A stretch of DNA of 9,069 bases from JAICTV01 sp035634055. Lineage in GTDB: Bacteria > Planctomycetota > Phycisphaerae > Tepidisphaerales > Tepidisphaeraceae. Of this stretch, positions 1-4,648 are shown in pieces (the stretch's first letter is position 1; each line of letters begins with the position of its first letter). The notes beneath the pieces were generated by a model. That model saw only the letters and a list, made by a program, of their open reading frames with translations, was not told the origin of the DNA and did no database searches. Where the stretch lies: assembly GCA_035634055.1 (NCBI GenBank), contig DASQDR010000089.1, positions 1 to 9,069 on the forward strand, given 5' to 3'. Made by a program: the position numbers and the translations under genes.

Positions 1-123
1 CAGTCCCTCGATCGCTTGACGCGCGTTCGCCTCAAGGTCGAACACGACGATCTCGTTGCTCCCGGCCTTCAACCAGCATCCCGGGCAGTACAGCGTCTGC
101 TGCGGGCCGACGCTCTTTGACAC
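1..123 (-). pseudogene. GH35 beta-galactosidase C-terminal remnant (5'-truncated, runs off left edge)
   Basis: Reading the minus strand in the frame whose last codon in the window is 1-3 gives VGPQQTLYCPGCWLKAG followed by SNEIVVFDLEANARQAIEGL, with no stop. The GPQQTLY-x-PGCWLK-x-G-x-NEIVVFDL pattern is the C-terminal jelly-roll signature of GH35 beta-galactosidases, which remove terminal beta-galactose from oligo- and polysaccharides. The match starts near codon 118-120. Upstream, the frame passes through a short repeat (137-149) and meets an in-frame TGA at 199-201, with no ATG between; no other frame from 124 to 418 resembles GH35. I therefore read it as the 3' end of a gene that has lost its 5' part, not as an intact gene. 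A frameshift or assembly join at the repeat is the alternative. The family call is firm on the motif; the pseudogene call is inference. Confidence 0.6.
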
Positions 124-136
124 CTTGACACGGCGC

Positions 137-149
137 AAACGAACCCAAT
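137..149. repeat. AACGAACCCAAT repeat, copy 1
   Basis: The 13 bases AAACGAACCCAAT occur here and again at 210-222, 73 bases on and in the same orientation. This copy is followed by TTTCGG and lies about 15 bases beyond the last recognisable GH35 codon. From memory, many spurious small planctomycete proteins contain the three-frame translations of this core (CKTNPI, KRTQF, QNEPN), which suggests a dispersed repeat. That genome-wide claim cannot be tested in this window. Confidence 0.55.
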
Positions 150-209
150 TTTCGGCCCCGAGGCAGGCAGGCGTTGTGGAGGGGCAGCGCGGCGAGGTTC
201 AAATGTGCA

Positions 210-222
210 AAACGAACCCAAT
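210..222. repeat. AACGAACCCAAT repeat, copy 2
   Basis: This is the second perfect copy of AAACGAACCCAAT. Here it is preceded by ATGTGCA, so the local sequence is ATGTGCAAAACGAACCCAAT, close to the form I recall as common in Phycisphaerae. Plus-strand frames through it read CKTNPI, AKRTQS and MQNEPN. These are open by chance and are not supported as genes. Nothing else identifiable lies between 223 and 355. Confidence 0.55.
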
Positions 223-355
223 CTGCACTTGCTCGCCCGGAAGCATCGGCCACGGCGCCACTTGGGGCGGATCGGCGCGTTAAGGCGGGCGGGCGCGATG
301 TTCGGGAATGTTCAGTTTTGTGCCCCGTCCTCCCGCCGCACCCGCGCAACGAGCA

Positions 356-381
356 GCCCCCGGACCTTCCGGTCCGGGGGC
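356..381 (-). terminator. Perfect 11-bp GC hairpin after the dehydrogenase gene
   Basis: GCCCCCGGACC (356-366) pairs perfectly with GGTCCGGGGGC (371-381) around a TTCC loop. It lies 38 bases past the stop of the minus-strand dehydrogenase and probably ends its transcript or protects its 3' end. No T-run follows on either strand, so it is not a textbook intrinsic terminator. The structure itself is seen directly; its role is inference. Confidence 0.55.
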
Positions 382-418
382 AGGGTGCGGCTCTGGCGTC
401 GTCAGATCCTTCGCCGGC

Positions 419-1606
419 TCACTGCCCCGGCTTGAGCACGACCTTGATGCAGCCGTCGCGCTTGGCGTTGAAGATCTCGTAGCCGTGGGGTGCCTGGCTC
501 AGGGGGAGCTTGTGGGTGATGACAAAGCTGGGGTCGATCTTCCCCTCGGTGATCAGGTTGATCAGGTGGGGGATGTACTTCTGGCAGTGGGTCTGACCGG
601 TCTTCATGGTCAGGCCCTTCTGCATGAAGGCGCCGACCGGGAGCTTGTCGCCCAGGCCGCCGTAGACGCCGGGGACCGAGACGGTGCCGCCCTTGCGGCA
701 GCAGTTGATCGCCTGCCGCAGGGCGTGCGGACGGTCGGTCGCCATGTAGAGGGCGGCCTTGGCCTTGTCCATGAAGGCGTCGACCGTGAACCCGTGGGCT
801 TCCATGCCGACGGCGTCGATGCAGGAGTCCGGGCCGCGCCCGCCGGTGATGTCCAGCAGCTTGTCGTAGACGTACTCGTCGCGCATGTCGATGGTGATAG
901 CGCCGGCGTCGGCGGCCATCTTCAGGCGCTCGGGGACGCGGGTGCCGTCGTCGATGGCGACGACCTTCTCGGCGCCCATGAGGAAGGCGCAGCGGATGGC
1001 GAACTGCCCGACCGGCCCGCAACCCCAGCAGGCGACGGTGTCGCCGGGCTGGATGTCGCAGTTCTCCGCCGCCATCCACCCGGTGGGGAAGACGTCGGTA
1101 AGGAAGACCGCCTTGTCGTCATCGAGGTCCTGCGGGATCTTCTGGAGGTTCATGTCGGCGTAGGGGACGCGTGCGTACTCCGCCTGCCCGCCGGCGTAGC
1201 CGCCGGTCAGGTGCGAGTAGCCGAACAGCCCGGCCGTGGAGAAGCCGTACATCCGCTCGCCGAGGTGCGCGTTGGGGTTGCTGTTGTCGCAGCAGGAGTA
1301 GAGCTGCTTGGCGCAGAAGAAGCAGTTCCCGCAGGCGATATTGAACGGCACCACGACGCGGTCGCCCACCTTGACGTGGTCGGACCGGAAGCCGGGGCCG
1401 ACCTCCTCGACCACACCCATGAATTCGTGGCCAAGGATGTCGCCGCGCTGCATGGTCGGGATGTACCCGTCGTACAGGTGCAGGTCCGAGCCGCAGATGC
1501 AGGTGGAGGTGATGCGCACGATCGCGTCGCGCGGGTTGATGATCCTGGGGTCCGGCACGTTGTCGACGCTGACCTTGTACTTGCCGCACCAGGTGACTGC
1601 TTTCAT
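419..1606 (-). CDS. Zinc-dependent alcohol/formaldehyde dehydrogenase (MDR family)
   Basis: A 395-residue medium-chain dehydrogenase that should oxidise an alcohol or aldehyde adduct with NAD(P)+ in the cytoplasm. The catalytic zinc site is visible as C38 (CICGSD), H60 and E61 (GHEF). The structural zinc lobe is C92, C95, C98 and C106. A Rossmann motif GCGPVG lies at 195-200, and the second strand ends in IDD, which favours NAD+. The long insert after the cysteine lobe (about 107-140) and the early CICGSDLHLYDGY match the glutathione-independent formaldehyde dehydrogenase-like branch rather than short ADHs, but substrate cannot be read from sequence. The ATG at 1606 was chosen because GGAG lies 8 bases upstream and homologs begin MKAVTW; an in-frame start at 1633 lacks this. 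It lies 182 bases downstream of the SRPBCC gene on the same strand, so co-transcription is possible. Confidence 0.9.
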   Translation of the reverse strand: MKAVTWCGKYKVSVDNVPDPRIINPRDAIVRITSTCICGSDLHLYDGYIPTMQRGDILGHEFMGVVEEVGPGFRSDHVKVGDRVVVPFNIACGNCFFCAKQLYSCCDNSNPNAHLGERMYGFSTAGLFGYSHLTGGYAGGQAEYARVPYADMNLQKIPQDLDDDKAVFLTDVFPTGWMAAENCDIQPGDTVACWGCGPVGQFAIRCAFLMGAEKVVAIDDGTRVPERLKMAADAGAITIDMRDEYVYDKLLDITGGRGPDSCIDAVGMEAHGFTVDAFMDKAKAALYMATDRPHALRQAINCCRKGGTVSVPGVYGGLGDKLPVGAFMQKGLTMKTGQTHCQKYIPHLINLITEGKIDPSFVITHKLPLSQAPHGYEIFNAKRDGCIKVVLKPGQ

Positions 1607-1788
1607 GGCTCTTACTCCGTTCACACGTCGCAACGTGCTCTAGGTGATCTGCTCGCGTTGGATGATTCGCTTCGGAAGCTCGTTCGGTATCGACACGACG
1701 CCCGGACCGGCGGGAACGCGCCAAGGGAGGTGGTTGCTGCGACGGCCAATGGCGTTACCCCGGTCGGTCAAGGACGACTCTCGCGGCG

Positions 1789-2619
1789 TTACTCCTGCCG
1801 GTATCCTTCGCCCGCGCACGTGCCGCGGGGCTGGCCCTTGGTGGTGGCGAACTCGCCGGTTTCCATGATCCGCTTGAACTTGCGCAGGTCCTCGTTGATC
1901 TGGATCTGCGGCTCCTCGCCGAACATCCGCGCGATCCAGCTCCCCAGCCGGCCGGCGGGCGGGATGTAATCGAGGACGACCTTCACCTCGGTGCCGCGGT
2001 CCGCGGGCGCGGGGACGAACCGGACCGACCCGGCGTTGTCCACGTCGGCGTTGCCCAGCGACCGCCAAGCGATCAGCGCGTTCGGCTCGTCGTTGATGAT
2101 CTCCGCGTCCCACTCCACCTTGCCGCCCGCGATGGCGGGCGCCTTGGCGACCCAGTGGGAGCGGTTGCCGTCGAGGCACGTCACCGATTCCAGGTGCGAC
2201 ATGATCCTGGGCAAGTTGGTGAAGTCGCGCCAGAACGCGTAGAGCTCCCACGGCGACTTGTTGATCGTGAAGCTCTGCTCGACGTGGATGCCGCGGTTGA
2301 AGTATTCCTCGGGTCGGGCGGGCTCGTTGCTGTGGGCGGTGTCGATGCCCAGCGCCTGGTACATGTGGCAGTGCCCGCTGACGCCGCGGTAGACCAGGCT
2401 GCCGCCGATGGCCGCGACCACCAGCCCGGGCAGGCTGCCGCGCGAGAGCCCCAGCGCCGCCAGGATGCCGCCCGCCGCCAGCGAGACGCCGCGCTCGCTC
2501 CCTGCGACGTTGATCCACTGCGACGGCTGCTGCGGGTTGCCGCGGGTCCAGATCTGGTCCTGCCGCGCGTGGAGCGTGTCGGGGGCGTTCTGGCTGAGAG
2601 GTTGATCGACTTGAGTCAT
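1789..2619 (-). CDS. SRPBCC (polyketide cyclase/dehydrase-like) protein with DUF2892-type membrane segment
   Basis: A 276-residue protein in two parts. Residues about 35-95 resemble the DUF2892/YgaP membrane domain: WINVAGSERG, two hydrophobic stretches (about 45-58 and 63-77), then GHCHMYQALGIDT. Residues about 111-255 form an SRPBCC START-like fold beginning HVEQSFTINKSPWELYAFW, with the typical NLPRIMSHLESV segment and a helix DLRKFKRIMETG near the end. The fold binds hydrophobic ligands in a cavity; no ligand can be named. It is probably held at the inner membrane with the SRPBCC domain in the cytoplasm. The ATG at 2619 has AGGAG 8 bases upstream. The gene faces a divergent small-protein gene across 291 bases and precedes the dehydrogenase on the same strand. 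In other bacteria I recall such proteins beside zinc dehydrogenases in stress-related clusters. Confidence 0.85.
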   Translation of the reverse strand: MTQVDQPLSQNAPDTLHARQDQIWTRGNPQQPSQWINVAGSERGVSLAAGGILAALGLSRGSLPGLVVAAIGGSLVYRGVSGHCHMYQALGIDTAHSNEPARPEEYFNRGIHVEQSFTINKSPWELYAFWRDFTNLPRIMSHLESVTCLDGNRSHWVAKAPAIAGGKVEWDAEIINDEPNALIAWRSLGNADVDNAGSVRFVPAPADRGTEVKVVLDYIPPAGRLGSWIARMFGEEPQIQINEDLRKFKRIMETGEFATTKGQPRGTCAGEGYRQE

Positions 2620-2700
2620 GGCGGTTCTCCTGAGGGCGTTCGCTGGCCGAGGGTCAGGCTGTCACGGTCCCGCACCGATCGCGGCCCAGTCTGACGCGGC

Positions 2701-2716
2701 ACGCGTTCCAACGCGT
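2701..2716. promoter_or_regulatory. Palindrome in divergent region, possible operator
   Basis: ACGCGTT (2701-2707) and AACGCGT (2710-2716) are perfect inverted copies around CC, giving a 16-base two-fold symmetric site. It lies 82 bases upstream of the SRPBCC start and 195 bases upstream of the small-protein start. The shape suits a dimeric regulator. Chance palindromes of this size do occur in GC-rich DNA, so the function is inference. Confidence 0.35.
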
Positions 2717-2751
2717 CGTCCGCTGTCAACCGCCGCAACCGCGGTGCCACC

Positions 2752-2770
2752 GCTCAGGTTGATCCTGAGC
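2752..2770. promoter_or_regulatory. Second palindrome/hairpin in divergent region
   Basis: GCTCAGG (2752-2758) and CCTGAGC (2764-2770) are perfect inverted arms around TTGAT. The site is about midway between the two divergent starts (2619 and 2911) and 35 bases from the ACGCGTT palindrome. It could be an operator or a short hairpin. I found no convincing sigma-70 boxes beside it. Confidence 0.35.
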
Positions 2771-2910
2771 CATGTTTGCCGCCGGCCGACGCATCGGGGG
2801 AACCCTTAGCACGGCGTTTGCTGGAGTGACGGCGTGGGTGACGCCGCGCGCCGGTGCCGCGGCCGATTGGTCGCGCGCACGACCGTATCGACCGGAAGGA
2901 GAACCCCCGC

Positions 2911-3198
2911 ATGCCCCGCGGCGACAAGTCCAGCTACACCGGCAAGCAGAAGCGCCAGGCGGCCCACATCGAAGAAGGCTACGAGAAGCGCGGCCTCCCC
3001 GAGAAGGAAGCCGCCCGCCGCGCCTGGGCGACGGTGAACAAGGAGACTGGCGGCGGCAAGAAGACCGGCTCGGGCAGGGGGAAGAAGACCAGCACCGCCT
3101 CGGCACGCGCCGGCGGCAAGAAGGGCGGGGCCGCCAGCGGCGCCAAGTCCAAGTCCTCCGCCTCGCGGTCCGGCGCGCGGGCCAAGGCCAAGAAGTAA
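2911..3198 (+). CDS. Small basic stress-type protein (MPRGDKS...KYT family) with Lys/Ala/Ser-rich tail
   Basis: A 95-residue protein. Residues 1-50 (MPRGDKSSYTGKQKRQAAHI, then EEGYEKRGLPEKEAARRAWATVN) match a small bacterial family often labelled 'plasmid stabilization protein' without direct proof. Residues about 51-95 are low-complexity GGKK, SGRGKK and KSKSSASRSGARAKAKK, strongly basic like a histone H1 tail, so nucleic-acid binding is plausible. The ATG at 2911 is preceded by GGAAGGAG at 2893-2900; an in-frame upstream ATG at 2854 lacks such a site and would add a non-conserved leader. The next gene begins two bases after this stop, so the pair is probably translated from one message. I recall relatives near general-stress genes, which fits this neighbourhood. 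There is no catalytic motif and no membrane segment. Confidence 0.8.
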   Translation: MPRGDKSSYTGKQKRQAAHIEEGYEKRGLPEKEAARRAWATVNKETGGGKKTGSGRGKKTSTASARAGGKKGGAASGAKSKSSASRSGARAKAKK

Positions 3199-3200
3199 CC

Positions 3201-3464
3201 GTGCCGTCCTACCTCTACAGTGAGAACGAACCCCAGATGTTGTTGAACCCCGGTGACCCTGGAGAAGGCGCACCCGCCGGCGGCGCGGGCGCCCTGCACG
3301 CGCTGGGCGGCGACGAGCGCGAGGAACTTCAACGCCTGCGCATCCGCGAGCGCGAGATCGCCGAGCTGCTCGGCTGCTCCTCCCCCGACCGCCTGCTGCA
3401 CGACCTGCGCAACGTCCTCAACGAGCTGCAACTGCTCCGCATGCTCAACGACGACAAGATCTGA
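3201..3464 (+). CDS. Hypothetical small coiled-coil protein
   Basis: An 87-residue protein I cannot assign. GTG at 3201 lies two bases after the previous stop, implying translational coupling; an in-frame ATG at 3237 would give 75 residues and is the main alternative, though neither start has a strong ribosome binding site. Residues about 1-40 are Gly/Ala/Pro-rich and probably flexible. Residues about 42-87 are highly charged and helical: EELQRLRIREREIAELLGCS, then SPDRLLHDLRNVLNELQLLR. Leucines spaced at three to four residues suggest an amphipathic helical hairpin and oligomerisation. One cysteine (GCSS) is the only such residue in the helical part. The coding frame is supported by a sensible amino-acid mix and tight linkage; a role with the preceding basic protein is inference. 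Confidence 0.6.
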   Translation: MPSYLYSENEPQMLLNPGDPGEGAPAGGAGALHALGGDEREELQRLRIREREIAELLGCSSPDRLLHDLRNVLNELQLLRMLNDDKI

Positions 3465-3773
3465 CCCGCGCCGGCACCCGCACCCGCGCGTGCGCAGGTT
3501 CGAGCATTACGGGGCTTCACGCGGCGGTCCCCGACGGCTCGCGGTGCTGGCACCGGTGTTGTTGGTCGTTCACGAGCGCACGCTCGCTTCCCACTTCTCC
3601 TAGCCGCCGGCGCCAAGCCCGTGGTCCGCTCCCGCGAGCAATCCGCTTCGTCCCCACTCCGCACACTACGCAACCCGTCGCGCCGCACCTCGCTGCAACT
3701 CCGTCCCCTCTGAAGCATGATGCTGCTGGCGGCGGCTGGGGAAGTTTTCCGCTCTCGCCGGAAACCAAGAAGC
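3465..3773. other. 309-base gap before the dioxygenase; no clear gene
   Basis: I see no supported gene here. Two weak structures are present. CGAGC-GCAC-GCTCG at 3573-3586 is a 5-bp hairpin followed by a pyrimidine-rich stretch and could end the small-gene transcript. TTTCCG (3746-3751) pairs with CGGAAA (3759-3764) nine bases before the dioxygenase ATG and might affect its translation. No TATAAT-like box with a matching -35 was found. Confidence 0.4.
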
Positions 3774-4442
3774 ATGGCCGACCTCACCCGCCGACGCTTC
3801 CTCTCCCGCACGATGCTGGGCACGGTCGCCGCGGCCACCGCCACCACCGGGCTGCCGACGTGGGCGCTGGCGGAGGAACTCGTTCGGACGCCGAGGCAGA
3901 CCGAGGGGCCGTTCTATCCCGACCGCTTGCCGCTCGATACCGACAACGACCTGCTGATCGTCAACGACTCGATTACATCCGCCGTCGGCGAGGTGACGCA
4001 CCTCACCGGCCGTATCCTCGACGCCAGGGGCAACCCCGTGCGCAACGCCGTGGTCGAGATACGGCAAACCGACGCCCGCGGCGCCTACGTCCACTCCGAA
4101 AGCGGCAACGCGGACCGGCGCGACAAGCACTTCCAGGGGTTCGGGCGGTTCCTGACGGGCAGCACCGGCGAATACTACTTCCGCACCATCAAGCCGGTCC
4201 CGTACCCCGGCCGCACGCCGCACATCCACTTCGCCATCAAGCCGCCCGGCCAGGAGCGGCTAACGACCCAGTGCTACATCAAGGGCCACGCGCAAAACGC
4301 CGGCGACGGCGTCCTCCGCGGCGTGCGCGATCCGCGCCAGCGCGAGTCCGTGCAGGTGGAGTTCAAGCCGATCCCCGAGTCGAAGATCAACGAGCTCGCC
4401 GCGCGTTTCGACGTCGTCATGGGCTTCACGCCGAGCGCGTGA
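3774..4442 (+). CDS. Tat-exported intradiol ring-cleavage dioxygenase-like protein
   Basis: A 222-residue protein of the intradiol dioxygenase superfamily, non-haem Fe(III) enzymes that open catechol or protocatechuate rings between the two hydroxyls. All four iron ligands are present in order: Y105 (RGAYVH), Y144 (VPYPG), H150 and H152 (PHIHF), plus R147 in the usual active-site position. An early TEGPFYPD segment and the TGRILDARGNPV beta strand fit the core. The N-terminus has a twin-arginine signal: TRRRFLS at residues 5-11, a hydrophobic stretch, and a likely cleavage after ALA (residues 31-33). This predicts folding with iron in the cytoplasm and export. The ATG at 3774 puts the twin arginines at residues 6-7; an ATG at 3717 is open but gives an odd leader. 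No other aromatic-catabolism gene is nearby, so the substrate is unknown. Confidence 0.85.
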   Translation: MADLTRRRFLSRTMLGTVAAATATTGLPTWALAEELVRTPRQTEGPFYPDRLPLDTDNDLLIVNDSITSAVGEVTHLTGRILDARGNPVRNAVVEIRQTDARGAYVHSESGNADRRDKHFQGFGRFLTGSTGEYYFRTIKPVPYPGRTPHIHFAIKPPGQERLTTQCYIKGHAQNAGDGVLRGVRDPRQRESVQVEFKPIPESKINELAARFDVVMGFTPSA

Positions 4443-4525
4443 GGCGCAAGCACTCGGGCCCGAATGCAGGTGCGCGACCGGGGCGGCGCAACGCTGTCGC
4501 CGCAGGGTGGGCCTCGTCGTCGGAA

Positions 4526-4546
4526 GCGCCACTGTCGCAATGGCGC
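4526..4546. terminator. Weak hairpin between convergent genes
   Basis: GCGCCA (4526-4531) pairs with TGGCGC (4541-4546) around a nine-base loop, 84 bases past the dioxygenase stop and 103 bases past the end of the convergent beta-helix gene. It has no T-run. A two-way transcription-ending role is plausible but weakly supported. Confidence 0.25.
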
Positions 4547-4550
4547 GGAG

Positions 4551-4574
4551 GGACAGAGGGACAGAGGGACAGAG
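4551..4574. repeat. Tandem repeat, 3 x GGACAGAG
   Basis: Three perfect head-to-tail copies of GGACAGAG fill 4551-4574, followed by two copies of GAGCGATTG (4572-4580 and 4588-4596). The repeat lies in the gap between two convergent genes. Its minus-strand translation, with units like SLCPSVPLS, resembles spurious small proteins I recall from planctomycete genomes, so it may be a dispersed or slippage-prone simple repeat. Confidence 0.7.
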
Positions 4575-4648
4575 CGATTGCGGGGCCGAGCGATTGAGGG
4601 AGCGAGCGTGCTTCCCAGCAGCTCCGTGCACAACACGGCACGCGACGG

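Noticed and set aside
205..435. Small plus-strand frames beginning MQNEPN or MWRGSA
   Set aside because: They arise from the repeat at 210-222, have no ribosome binding site, and continue into antisense of the dehydrogenase end.
308..1969. Long open plus-strand frame of 553 codons opposite the dehydrogenase
   Set aside because: It mirrors the dehydrogenase codons, is rich in Val/Asp/Ala/Gly typical of antisense frames in GC-rich DNA, and shows no domain. The minus-strand protein has full zinc and cofactor motifs.
2799..2820. GGAAC upstream of the small-protein gene as an EcfG/general-stress -35 box
   Set aside because: No GTT-type -10 lies 16-17 bases downstream; the nearest GTT is too close.
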